Source: Bacilli bacterium (GTDB lineage: Bacteria; Bacillota_I; Bacilli_A; RFN20; CAG-288). Taken from it: 24,885 bases of DNA. The position numbers were made by a program, and so were the translations under genes. A model generated the notes under the pieces. That model was not told the DNA's origin. It saw only the letters and a program-made list of their open reading frames with translations, and ran no database searches. Shown here one piece after another: positions 15,979 to 23,552 of this stretch. The first letter of the stretch is position 1; each line of letters starts with the position of its first letter. The stretch spans positions 1 through 24,885 of the forward strand of contig JALFLX010000136.1 of the NCBI GenBank assembly GCA_022774485.1, read 5' to 3'.

Positions 15979-17931
15979 ATGTCTTGTCATCATTGTTCTA
16001 TCGAAGAAAAAGAAGAAAGACGCGAGAAAATAATCAACATTGTCCTGTTTACATTCGGTGCTCTCTGCCTTTTGATCGGATTTATCTTAGAAAAGATTGA
16101 TCCTACTACAGTTGAGAGAGGATGGGAAAACTTCAGCAATCCAGATTTTTATAGAAGTTATTCCTTTATCTCTTTCCTCTTATATACCATCGGTTATCTT
16201 CCATTATTAGGAAAGACTCTTCTCTCTTGTATTGAAGAGATAAAAGAAAAAGAGTTCTTCAACGAATTTTTGCTGATGATTGTTGCGACAATCGGCGCTT
16301 ATCTTATCTGTGAATATCCCGAAGCGCTTTTTGTTCTACTCTTCTCTATCATCGGAGAGCTCTTAGAAGACTATGCGACATCAAAGAGCAAACAATCGAT
16401 TAAAAAGCTGATCAACAACATGCCGTTAATCGCGCATGTCATCCAAGGAGAAGAGATTGTCGATAAAGATCCATCCCAGGTAAAAATCGGAGATATCATC
16501 GAGATTAAGCCCGGAGAAAAAGTGCCACTGGATGGTGTCATCATCAAAGGAAGTTCCTCATTTGACCTCTCTTCCTTAAATGGAGAATCTCTTCCGAAAG
16601 ACTTTAAAGAAGGAGATACCCTCTTCTCAGGAAGCATCAACTTAACTTCCTTAATCCAGATGGAAGTGAAAAAAGAGTATGAAAATTCCACTTTGAGCAA
16701 GATTATGAACTTAGTGGAAGAAGAACAGAGCAAGAAAGCGAAATCTGAGAAGATGATCACTCGCTTTGCAAGCATCTACACCCCTAGCGTGATGGTTCTC
16801 TCTTTCTTAGTGTTCTTCATCGGCTTTGCTGTTTCCTCATTTGACTTTGCAAACGGAGGAAAAGAGTGGCTCTATAGAGCGTTATCTATTCTTTTAATCT
16901 CTTGCCCTTGCTCTTTAGTCATCGCGGTTCCAATCGCATTCTTCGCTGGTATCGGAACAGCATCCAAGCAAGGTATCTTAATCAAAGGTTCTATCTCTTT
17001 AGAAAACTTAGCGAAGAGTGAAACATTCTTCTTCGACAAGACCGGTACACTGACAGAAGGAAAGTTTGTATTAGCTCAAGAAGTCGATAATCAAAAACAT
17101 CAAATCGCAGCGAGCTTAGAAAGCAAATCCACTCATCCCTTAGCAAGAGCAATCAATGACTCTTATCACGGAGAGCTTCTTCCTGTGGATGAGTTTGAAG
17201 ATCACGCTGGAAAAGGAATCTCAGGAACAATCGATGGAAAGAAATACTTCATCGGTAGCAAAGGACTCATCGAAGAAAACGGTGGTGCAGTACCGATTAA
17301 CACTTCTTCCGCAAAAGCTCTTTACCTCCTTGATGATACAAGCAAAGAAGTCACTGTTTTCTACGTGAGAGACAAAGTGAAAGATAACGCTAGTGATGCG
17401 ATTCTCAACTTGAAAAAAGAAGGGGCTAAAGAGACTGGAATCATCTCTGGAGATGAGAAAGATATCGCTGAAGAAGTGAGGGCAGAAGTTGGAATCGACA
17501 TGTGCTACAGCAATCTCTTACCAGAAGAAAAATTGCAGATAATCAAAGAGAAAAAAGATGATAAAAAGCCACTCACCTATGTCGGAGATGGCATCAATGA
17601 CTCCCCTTCACTTCTCGCCGCTGATGTCGGCGTGAGCATGGGTGCCTTAGGAAGTGATGCTGCGATTGAAGCAAGCGATATTGTCCTATTAGATGACAAC
17701 ATCGAGAAAGTCGCAGAGGCAAAACGGCTCTCTAAGAAAACTATGAGAGTGGTCAAACAAGGAATCTTCCTCTCTATCTTCTTGAAAGCAGTTATGATGG
17801 CCTTTGTCTTAAGTGGAATCTTAGGACCTTATTCGATGTTAGTCGCTTCCATCTCAGATACCGGTGTGATGGTTCTCTGTATCCTAAACGCCCTCAGGAT
17901 GATGAAATATCATCCACAGTATCTCCGTTAA
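15979..17931 (+). CDS. P1B-type heavy-metal (Zn/Cd/Pb) exporting ATPase
   Basis: Membrane pump that uses ATP to expel soft divalent metals. The 650-aa chain shows the actuator motif NGES (201-204), the metal-site CPC in its membrane helix (309-311), the phosphorylation site DKTGTLT (from D353), the HP locus THPLA (H386-P387) and the hinge GDGINDSPS. The last membrane segment carries an Asp in SDTGVMVL, typical of the P1B-2 Zn/Cd/Pb group. There is no N-terminal heavy-metal-associated domain; only a short MSCHHC start with a Cys-x-x-Cys and nearby His could receive metal. I chose the ATG at 15979, behind AAGGAGG at 9-10 bases; the in-frame ATG at 15946 falls within the operator. A bidirectional terminator follows. 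Exact metal is inferred. Confidence 0.95.
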   Translation: MSCHHCSIEEKEERREKIINIVLFTFGALCLLIGFILEKIDPTTVERGWENFSNPDFYRSYSFISFLLYTIGYLPLLGKTLLSCIEEIKEKEFFNEFLLMIVATIGAYLICEYPEALFVLLFSIIGELLEDYATSKSKQSIKKLINNMPLIAHVIQGEEIVDKDPSQVKIGDIIEIKPGEKVPLDGVIIKGSSSFDLSSLNGESLPKDFKEGDTLFSGSINLTSLIQMEVKKEYENSTLSKIMNLVEEEQSKKAKSEKMITRFASIYTPSVMVLSFLVFFIGFAVSSFDFANGGKEWLYRALSILLISCPCSLVIAVPIAFFAGIGTASKQGILIKGSISLENLAKSETFFFDKTGTLTEGKFVLAQEVDNQKHQIAASLESKSTHPLARAINDSYHGELLPVDEFEDHAGKGISGTIDGKKYFIGSKGLIEENGGAVPINTSSAKALYLLDDTSKEVTVFYVRDKVKDNASDAILNLKKEGAKETGIISGDEKDIAEEVRAEVGIDMCYSNLLPEEKLQIIKEKKDDKKPLTYVGDGINDSPSLLAADVGVSMGALGSDAAIEASDIVLLDDNIEKVAEAKRLSKKTMRVVKQGIFLSIFLKAVMMAFVLSGILGPYSMLVASISDTGVMVLCILNALRMMKYHPQYLR

Positions 17932-17935
17932 AAAG

Positions 17936-17977
17936 AAAATCGCAAGTAAATCCAGGCCATGGACCACTTGCGATTTT
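17936..17977. terminator. Bidirectional terminator between the ATPase and the PII-like genes
   Basis: A perfect 12-bp stem (AAAATCGCAAGT at 17936-17947 with ACTTGCGATTTT at 17966-17977). The + strand ends in a run of six T, and the - strand continues as TTTTCTTTTT. It serves the convergent genes ending at 17931 and 17982. Confidence 0.9.
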
Positions 17978-17981
17978 TTCT

Positions 17982-18326
17982 TCAGTTTTCTTCTTTCTCT
18001 TCTTCCACCGGTGTTAAGCCCAAAGCCTCAATGACAGGGAGAGAGATGATGATACCTTGCCCTTGTGTCCCAATGCCAGCATCTTCATAGATTTTCTTCA
18101 TGACCGCATCTTTCTTCTCTTTCTCCACGACAATGAAGACAACCTCTTTTTCCGGTTGGATGACAATGCCATAGAACTTTGCAAGCTCTGGATTGCCAGT
18201 GCCTCTTGCGACTGTGATCGTGCCTCCTTTTGAACCAGCCTCTCTTGCCGCATTCATGACAAGATCAGTCGATCCTTTGTTGACAATCGCTAAGATCAAC
18301 TCATATTTCTGATCATTATTTTCCAT
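17982..18326 (-). CDS. PII-like signalling protein, 114 aa
   Basis: Predicted small trimeric PII-fold regulator in the cytoplasm that binds a nucleotide or other small ligand and controls a partner membrane protein. The PII pattern is visible in AREAGSKGGTITVARGTGN (about 26-44, equivalent to the conserved Ala-Gly-x-x-Gly-Gly-Thr...Arg-Gly-x-Gly of GlnB), followed by the EKEVVFIVVEKE strand and a C-terminal GIGTQGQGIII segment. The uridylylated Tyr region of true GlnB is not conserved, so it is a PII-like protein rather than the canonical nitrogen regulator. It overlaps the stop of the preceding PII-like gene by 11 bases, with GGGAG as ribosome binding site. Last gene of a three-gene operon. 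Confidence 0.85.
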   Translation of the reverse strand: MENNDQKYELILAIVNKGSTDLVMNAAREAGSKGGTITVARGTGNPELAKFYGIVIQPEKEVVFIVVEKEKKDAVMKKIYEDAGIGTQGQGIIISLPVIEALGLTPVEEEKEEN

Positions 18327-18759
18327 ATTTTTTCTCCCTCAATTCTCTGTTTTGATCGGTTAGGAATTTATAAGTTGCAATCCCTGAAACAGAATCGATC
18401 GGACAGGCGAAGCAGATTCCTTTGCTCGCTCTAGAGATCTTAAACCGTTCTTTTGCAACATCCATCACTTGATTCAGCAGATCTCCTCTGACAAGTGTCA
18501 GGATAATCTCTTTCTTTGTCGAATCAGAGCCTAAGATATTTCGATATTCTTCTGGTGGCATCGAATAGGAATAGAAGACAAGAGAGAGACTAGCCCCTAA
18601 TTCCTGATAAGCATCAAGATAATACCTAGACTGCTCTCTTGAGATGATGGTCACCACCATCACAAGCGGTTGTATCTTTTCTCTCTGCTCATACGGTTTG
18701 AGCTTTTCCTGGATCTCATCATTTTTGATGGTCCTCATCTTTTTGAATAAGAAACCCAT
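18316..18759 (-). CDS. Second, divergent PII-like protein, 147 aa
   Basis: A more divergent member of the PII superfamily, judged from the strand PLVMVVTIISREQSRYYLDA, the later EIILTLVRGDLLNQVMDVAKERF and the end segment SKGICFACPIDSVSG. These take the places of the GlnB beta-1/alpha-1, beta-3/alpha-2 and C-terminal elements. The loop that corresponds to the GlnB T-loop is altered (SMPPEEYRNILGSDS). Start choice: GGGAGGG precedes several candidates; ATG 18759 has correct spacing of 6, while ATG 18765 overlaps the upstream stop and GTG 18774 lies inside the site. It overlaps the following PII-like gene by 11 bases and begins just after the DUF1538 stop. The two PII-like chains may form a mixed complex. 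Confidence 0.72.
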   Translation of the reverse strand: MGFLFKKMRTIKNDEIQEKLKPYEQREKIQPLVMVVTIISREQSRYYLDAYQELGASLSLVFYSYSMPPEEYRNILGSDSTKKEIILTLVRGDLLNQVMDVAKERFKISRASKGICFACPIDSVSGIATYKFLTDQNRELREKKYGK

Positions 18760-18761
18760 AC

Positions 18762-20393
18762 TCATCCCTCCCACTCAGGCAAGTGAATCACCTGACAATC
18801 ATCACTCTCAAGCACCTGCGCCAACGCTTTCTGGTAATTGAGTTTGAGCTTCATCTCCGCTAAGATACCCATCATCTCCATCGTGATAATCGGCATGACA
18901 GACATGATACCAACCACTCCAAATCCATCTTGCATCAAGACTTGTCCAAAGGAGAGAGAGGCACTGTTTTTTGAGGCAACAAAGCCGATAAACATCGGCA
19001 AGAAGAAACAGCTTGCCATGGTGCCAGTGGCGACACCGGCAGAGTCAATCGCAATACCGACATAAATCGAAGGAGCGATAAACGAAAGCAGAAGCGCAAA
19101 TAAGAACAGCGGAACAATCACATAAAGATAATCGAAATGATACTGAATTCGTAACGCGTTGATAATCAAAGAAATCGCAGTGGAGATTCCTAAGACAAGG
19201 ATGATAACTTTCTTCGAAATGACACCTTGAGAGACTTCCTCAACATTGCCCGCTAAAATCTTGACACTAGGTTCTGCCATCATAGAGATCAAACCGAACA
19301 GCGCGATGACAACTAAGAAGAGCGGGAAGATATCAGCGCTTGATTGACTGAACCATTTTCCTAACATTGTCGCCATCGGAATAAAGCCAGACTCTGCACC
19401 GGTGAAGAACAAAATCATACCGAAGAACGTGTAAACAAAACCGACAATGATGCTTCCTAACGCTTTTCCTTTGATCTTCACAAAGAAGTTAAAAACGACA
19501 AAGAACAAGGCAATCGGTAAAAGAGCAATAAAAACATCTTTCACAGAGTGAAGCATGTTGGATAAATATAATCTTCCCATCTCTCCATAAGAAAATAGTG
19601 GAATCATCATCGAGTCTGTAAGAGATGTGATTTGGTTCGGATCAAACTTCTCAACTAAGACATCCTGAATTTGAAGAAGGCCGCCAGTCTTCTTCAAAAT
19701 AATCGAGAACACCATCGCAGAAAGAACCGTTCCAAGCGAGCAGAGACCCGAATATCCAAAAGATTCATCCTCCGCATTCTCACCACCTAAGACACGAGAA
19801 ACACTCATACCTAACGCAAGAATAAAAGGAACAGTAATCACACCAGTAGTCACGCCACCGGAGTCAAAGATAATAGAGAAAAAGCTTGGATCAGCAAACA
19901 ATCCCAAAGAGAACGCTAGCAGATAACCGATTGTCAGCCAATACTTCAAAGGCTTATGGTATATCACTCGGACAAGAGCGACCACTAAGAAAAGACCGAC
20001 ACCCAAAGAAGCGATCAAAATCAAAATCCAATCAGGACCATCCGGTGAAATTCTAGAAGCTAAAACAGTGAGATCCGGCTCTGCAATCGTGGCTAACACG
20101 CCGAGTAAAAACGCGATGAAAAGAAGCAGGAAAAGAGATTTTCTTTTGGTTAGATTCTGACCGACAATCTCACCGATCTTGGCGACTGATTTCTCGGCGC
20201 CAATCGAAAATAAGGCCGTACCTAAAATAAGTGGAACCGAAGAAAGAATCAAAGAAGTGACAATCGGTCCAAATCGATTTCCGGATACTTCTAATGTCAT
20301 CCCAGGAACGACAAGTATCACAAGAAGTACAGCACACACGATAGGTAAGATAGAAAGAGAAGCCTCTTTCAAACGTTTTGCAATTTCGTTCAC
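18762..20393 (-). CDS. DUF1538-family membrane transporter with two internal repeats, 543 aa
   Basis: Polytopic inner-membrane protein, about a dozen hydrophobic spans, with an obvious internal duplication. AEPDLTVLA (about 105-113) recurs as AEPSVKILA (about 374-382), and DSGGVTTG (178-185) recurs as DSAGVATG (451-458). This is the DUF1538 pattern. From memory, a two-gene DUF1538 system from Halomonas (UmpAB) was reported as a Na+(Li+,K+)/H+ antiporter; here both halves are in one chain, so a cation or proton-coupled transporter is a reasonable inference. The following two PII-like genes are probably its regulators. The frame begins with TTG at 20396, but GTG at 20393 is better spaced from AGGAG. 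It ends in TGA, showing normal stop use. Confidence 0.85.
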   Translation of the reverse strand: MNEIAKRLKEASLSILPIVCAVLLVILVVPGMTLEVSGNRFGPIVTSLILSSVPLILGTALFSIGAEKSVAKIGEIVGQNLTKRKSLFLLLFIAFLLGVLATIAEPDLTVLASRISPDGPDWILILIASLGVGLFLVVALVRVIYHKPLKYWLTIGYLLAFSLGLFADPSFFSIIFDSGGVTTGVITVPFILALGMSVSRVLGGENAEDESFGYSGLCSLGTVLSAMVFSIILKKTGGLLQIQDVLVEKFDPNQITSLTDSMMIPLFSYGEMGRLYLSNMLHSVKDVFIALLPIALFFVVFNFFVKIKGKALGSIIVGFVYTFFGMILFFTGAESGFIPMATMLGKWFSQSSADIFPLFLVVIALFGLISMMAEPSVKILAGNVEEVSQGVISKKVIILVLGISTAISLIINALRIQYHFDYLYVIVPLFLFALLLSFIAPSIYVGIAIDSAGVATGTMASCFFLPMFIGFVASKNSASLSFGQVLMQDGFGVVGIMSVMPIITMEMMGILAEMKLKLNYQKALAQVLESDDCQVIHLPEWEG

Positions 20394-20396
20394 CAA

Positions 20397-20836
20397 AATA
20401 CTCCTACTAATAATTCTAGTCTATTTCACTGCCTTTTTGACCAAGTAAAAGCAAAAAGAAACATTTATTGTAGTTATCACACTATGGGCAACATGACTTA
20501 AGTTTTTGATGCCAGACTTGCTCCTACATCTTTACTTCTCTTTTTTCACTGATTTTGTAGGTGTTTTTTATTGCGTTGCCCTTTTACGTACAACATAACC
20601 ATAGAAAAACCATGAGCACCTATATTCTTGATTGTCGCGATTGTATAGAAACATTCGGCTCGATAAAGCCGTCACTAGACTTCTTTACCTGTTGCTTAGA
20701 GCATGCTTCTGAGATTAACATCTTCCGGTCTTATTTCAGTAATTCTCATCTTTTCAATGACATTCAAAAACGAAGAGCTTTTCTGCTTTCTATTTACAAA
20801 AATTTAATTTTCTTTTTCATGAAAAAACAACCATGA
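20397..20836. other. Intergenic stretch of about 440 bases without a convincing gene
   Basis: This lies upstream of the DUF1538 gene. A 91-codon frame on the + strand (20561-20836) lacks a ribosome binding site and family resemblance. Small structures are CCTACA/TGTAGG (about 20523 and 20556) and CGGCT/AGCCG (20656-20671), neither with terminator features. It may be a degraded element or hold an unrecognised regulatory region. No clear promoter for the DUF1538 gene could be picked. Confidence 0.5.
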
Positions 20837-20868
20837 GAAAAGGGTCAGGGCGAGAAACCGCTGACCCT
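20837..20868 (-). terminator. Rho-independent terminator of the 409-aa membrane protein gene
   Basis: An 8-bp stem (AGGGTCAG at 20841-20848 with CTGACCCT at 20861-20868), followed on the - strand by TTTTCTC. It begins 10 bases after the stop codon. Confidence 0.8.
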
Positions 20869-20877
20869 AAGTGGAAC

Positions 20878-22107
20878 TTAATCTCTTGCCTGATAAACAG
20901 GTTTCGAACCGCTTGCAGTAGGCGGAGGACAGATCTTGTTCATGACATAGACGCCTCTGACTAAGTTTGCAGCGACAATAATCATCGTGACCATCTGAGC
21001 GGAGAAGAATCCGAAGATCATACCGATGATAGAGGGACAAAGACCCATGCTAACTGCCACATTGATCGCGTGGAAGTAATTGGATTCACGGTAGTTAGAA
21101 TTCTTCTTTTTGAAGAAGATAATCACCATGATAGAGACAATTAAGAGAGAAGCGACAAAAGCGATAGAAGTGATTAAGATATTCATCCATGTGGACTGGA
21201 TGGTGTAAGGTCTTGCTGCGCTATCGAAGAGGACGCAAAGAGAATCAAACATCTGATTGACATTCTTTTGTCCATTATCAGAGAGATAGTTATAAAGGGA
21301 TTGTCCTTTGAAGTTAATCACATTCTTCTCATCTCTCTTCAAACCTTTTTGAAGATTTCCGTAATAGCTACCTGCAGCAGAAGGGACAGAAGTTTCAGTC
21401 GCTTCGGCATCGTAGCTGTAGAAGACAATCTGACACCAATCTTTTAAGAAGAAAGCATAGGATCTATATTTGTTAGCAGCTGTTCCAGTGGTGTCTTTCT
21501 TTAAGATAACCTGGTTAGTGAAGTTTGCAAGATAGGTTGCATTCTCTTTGGAATATTCAAGTTCAGGGAAGAAATAGAGTTCTAAAATTTCTCTTCTCAC
21601 CGTTTCTTCTGTGACGACATTATCTTCTCCAGTAACAGTGACAACAACATCCGTTCCAACACAATCAAAGAAGTAATTTGCACGAAGGTCAGTGCCTTTC
21701 TCATTGTTGGTGCTAACTTCATCTTTGTATTCAGATTTGAACAATGCTTTATCGCTTGTTCCGTTGAACTCATTGGTCCAGTTATAACTGTCTTGCTCCT
21801 CACCATAATGGTTTAGAGAGAAATCCATGTCGAGGTAGAAATCGCCTTCCATTTCCTGCTGGATTTTAATGTCTTTGAAGTAAGCTTCTTCAGAGATGAC
21901 ATGTTTTAAAGCAGTGGAGACTTCATAATTTCCAGATTTAAAGACCTGAGAAGAATCGGTGCGATAACCGCTAGATAAGAACGGAATCCAAGGCAAGAAT
22001 ACCGATAAGAGGAAGACAATAAGGGTGAAATACCACTTCATCTTGCGATTATCGACTGCTGCTTGGTTGCTGAGTAATGATTTGAATAATAATGTAATAG
22101 TTTTCAT
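20878..22107 (-). CDS. Membrane protein of unknown function, 409 aa (DUF1189-like layout)
   Basis: Integral membrane protein with one span near the N-terminus (about 25-47), a large extracytoplasmic domain of about 250 residues, and three spans in the last 105 residues, ending in a short Pro-rich tail. The start motif SLLSNQAAVDNRKMKW followed by a membrane helix recalls DUF1189 proteins such as B. subtilis YvdJ, which sits in a maltodextrin locus, but I see only the layout and no decisive motif. The extracytoplasmic region is rich in Asp, Asn, Tyr and Thr. The ribosome binding site is weak (AGGAT, 7 bases before the ATG). It is divergent from the ABC importer genes, sharing a 289-base control region that contains a cre site; a joint carbon-linked role is possible. 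Confidence 0.75.
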   Translation of the reverse strand: MKTITLLFKSLLSNQAAVDNRKMKWYFTLIVFLLSVFLPWIPFLSSGYRTDSSQVFKSGNYEVSTALKHVISEEAYFKDIKIQQEMEGDFYLDMDFSLNHYGEEQDSYNWTNEFNGTSDKALFKSEYKDEVSTNNEKGTDLRANYFFDCVGTDVVVTVTGEDNVVTEETVRREILELYFFPELEYSKENATYLANFTNQVILKKDTTGTAANKYRSYAFFLKDWCQIVFYSYDAEATETSVPSAAGSYYGNLQKGLKRDEKNVINFKGQSLYNYLSDNGQKNVNQMFDSLCVLFDSAARPYTIQSTWMNILITSIAFVASLLIVSIMVIIFFKKKNSNYRESNYFHAINVAVSMGLCPSIIGMIFGFFSAQMVTMIIVAANLVRGVYVMNKICPPPTASGSKPVYQARD

Positions 22108-22143
22108 AATTAAATCCTATACCTAAATAAATAAGGTCTATAT

Positions 22144-22172
22144 ATTATCAATGATTAAGACTTATTTTACAA
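22144..22172 (-). promoter_or_regulatory. Promoter of the 409-aa membrane protein gene
   Basis: On the - strand TTGTAA (22172-22167) and GATAAT (22149-22144) are exactly 17 bases apart, 37 bases before the start codon. Confidence 0.6.
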
Positions 22173-22311
22173 CAACGAACTCTTTTCATATGTAGCAATA
22201 CAACAATTTTACCCTAACCTAATGATAAAACCTCAATCCGAAAATTATTGAAAACATATTCATTAATTATCCTAGTTCCGTGAATTGTAAATAATGTGTA
22301 AAGAATATATT

Positions 22312-22325
22312 TGAAAGCGCTTTAT
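22312..22325 (+). promoter_or_regulatory. Catabolite-responsive element (cre, CcpA operator)
   Basis: TGAAAGCGCTTTAT contains the palindromic core AAAGCGCTTT and matches the Bacillota cre consensus except for the final two bases. It overlaps the proposed -35 region (22321-22326) of the binding-protein gene, a position where CcpA represses. It is about 140 bases upstream of the divergent promoter. Confidence 0.78.
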
Positions 22326-22349
22326 TTTTGTATGAAAAGGTTCTACAAT
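22321..22349 (+). promoter_or_regulatory. Probable promoter of the ABC importer operon
   Basis: TACAAT at 22344-22349 is a good -10 box; the -35 hexamer at 17-base spacing (TTTATT, 22321-22326) is weak and lies under the cre site. Confidence 0.45.
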
Positions 22350-22396
22350 AATCGCAACCTAATTCTTATGTGAATAGGGGAAAGGAATTTTTATCG

Positions 22397-23488
22397 ATGA
22401 AACGCAGTAAATTTGTTATTCTGTCCCTTGCTTCCGTTATGTTAGCAGGCTGTGGCGGAGCCGAAAAGTTAGAGGATGAATTAAATCTTCTCGCCGGTTG
22501 TGAAGAGCCCTACATGAACGCTGTTGCTGACGCTTTTGCCGCTAAATACAACGTCAAGGTCAATCGCATCCGTAAATCTTCTGGTGAAATCGAAACCCAG
22601 ATCAAAAACGAGAAAGGCACCCCGAGTGCTGATGTCCTCTTCGGCGGAACTACCGATCCTTATAACGCCTTAAAGGCAGAGGGTCTCTTAGAGAAATATG
22701 TCTCTAAAAACGATGCCAAGATTTCCGACGCTCACTTCAAAGATGCTGACCACTATTGGTATGGTATCTACAAGGGAATCTTAGGATTCATGTGGAACAA
22801 GGAGAAACTCCAGGAGTTAGGACTCACTGCTCCTAAGACCTGGGATGACCTCATCAAACCGGAATATTCCAAATACATCACCTGGTCTCATCCTTCTACC
22901 GCTGGTACAGCAAAGCTTGTCGTCAACACCATTGTCCAGAAGAAAGCAGAAGGCAAGAAGACCACTTACAAGAACGAAGATGGTGAGACTGTTCAGTGCT
23001 ACGATGATACCGCTGCGATGGAGTGGTTTAAGAAATTAGATGCCAACACTGCCAAGTACACCAAATCTGGTTCTGGCGCTTCTAAGGAAGTTGGTGTCGG
23101 TACCACTATCATCGGTATCGGTTTCTTACACGATGTCATCTATCAGATTGTCGATAAGAAATACACTAACATCGGTATGTGTGCTCCGGAAGATGGAACT
23201 TCCTATGAAGTCGGTGCTACCGCAATCTGCAAAGGCGCAAAACACCCGAATCTCGCTAAGAAATTTATCGACTTCGCCACTTCTGCTGAGTGTGTTGAAC
23301 TCGGTCAGAAGAACGGTTCTTATCAGTTCTTAGTTGTCGATGGCGCTCACCAGCCTCAGGCCGCGATTGATGCCGGTATCAGCAATGTCAATGTCATGGA
23401 TTATGACTTTGAAGATGCTAAGACCAACATCTCTCACTACGTTGAAGACTTCAACGCCGCAGTCAAAGCCGAAATTCCTACCGCCTAA
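22397..23488 (+). CDS. ABC importer substrate-binding lipoprotein (ferric iron/organophosphate-binding family)
   Basis: Lipid-anchored binding protein that captures the substrate and hands it to the permease encoded next. Counted from ATG 22397 (363 aa), the signal peptide ends in a textbook lipobox LAGC with Cys19. The fold resembles the family annotated as FbpA/FutA/AfuA, with SSGEIETQI and PSADVLFGG near residues 61-84. The tandem-Tyr iron site is not apparent. His245-Asp246 (FLHD) and Glu271 (SYEVGA) resemble the pattern remembered for AfuA, a hexose-phosphate binder long misnamed as an iron protein. A GTG at 22370 would extend the chain by nine residues; the ATG is preferred for the clean signal peptide, though its GGAAAGGA site is about 11 bases away. 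Regulated through a cre site. Substrate is inference. Confidence 0.92.
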   Translation: MKRSKFVILSLASVMLAGCGGAEKLEDELNLLAGCEEPYMNAVADAFAAKYNVKVNRIRKSSGEIETQIKNEKGTPSADVLFGGTTDPYNALKAEGLLEKYVSKNDAKISDAHFKDADHYWYGIYKGILGFMWNKEKLQELGLTAPKTWDDLIKPEYSKYITWSHPSTAGTAKLVVNTIVQKKAEGKKTTYKNEDGETVQCYDDTAAMEWFKKLDANTAKYTKSGSGASKEVGVGTTIIGIGFLHDVIYQIVDKKYTNIGMCAPEDGTSYEVGATAICKGAKHPNLAKKFIDFATSAECVELGQKNGSYQFLVVDGAHQPQAAIDAGISNVNVMDYDFEDAKTNISHYVEDFNAAVKAEIPTA

Positions 23489-23503
23489 TTCACCGTAATC
23501 TAT

Positions 23504-23535
23504 GCCGAGGGGACTTGTTCCCCTCGGCTTTCTCT
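23504..23535 (+). terminator. Intercistronic hairpin between binding-protein and permease genes
   Basis: A perfect 9-bp GC-rich stem (GCCGAGGGG at 23504-23512 with CCCCTCGGC at 23520-23528) and a 7-base loop are followed by TTTCTCT. The T run is imperfect, so it probably acts as a partial terminator or RNA stabiliser, lowering permease output relative to the binding protein. Confidence 0.7.
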
Positions 23536-23552
23536 AAAGAAAGGACTAGGAT

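Noticed and set aside
16371..16775. 134-codon frame opposite the metal ATPase
   Set aside because: Antisense shadow; the + strand carries the conserved actuator domain here.
18762..18764. Possible Mollicutes-type code with TGA as Trp
   Set aside because: TGA ends the DUF1538 gene exactly where the next gene starts, and conserved Trp residues throughout use TGG.
20561..20836. 91-codon frame on the + strand
   Set aside because: No ribosome binding site, odd composition, no similarity I recognise; kept only as part of an unexplained gap.
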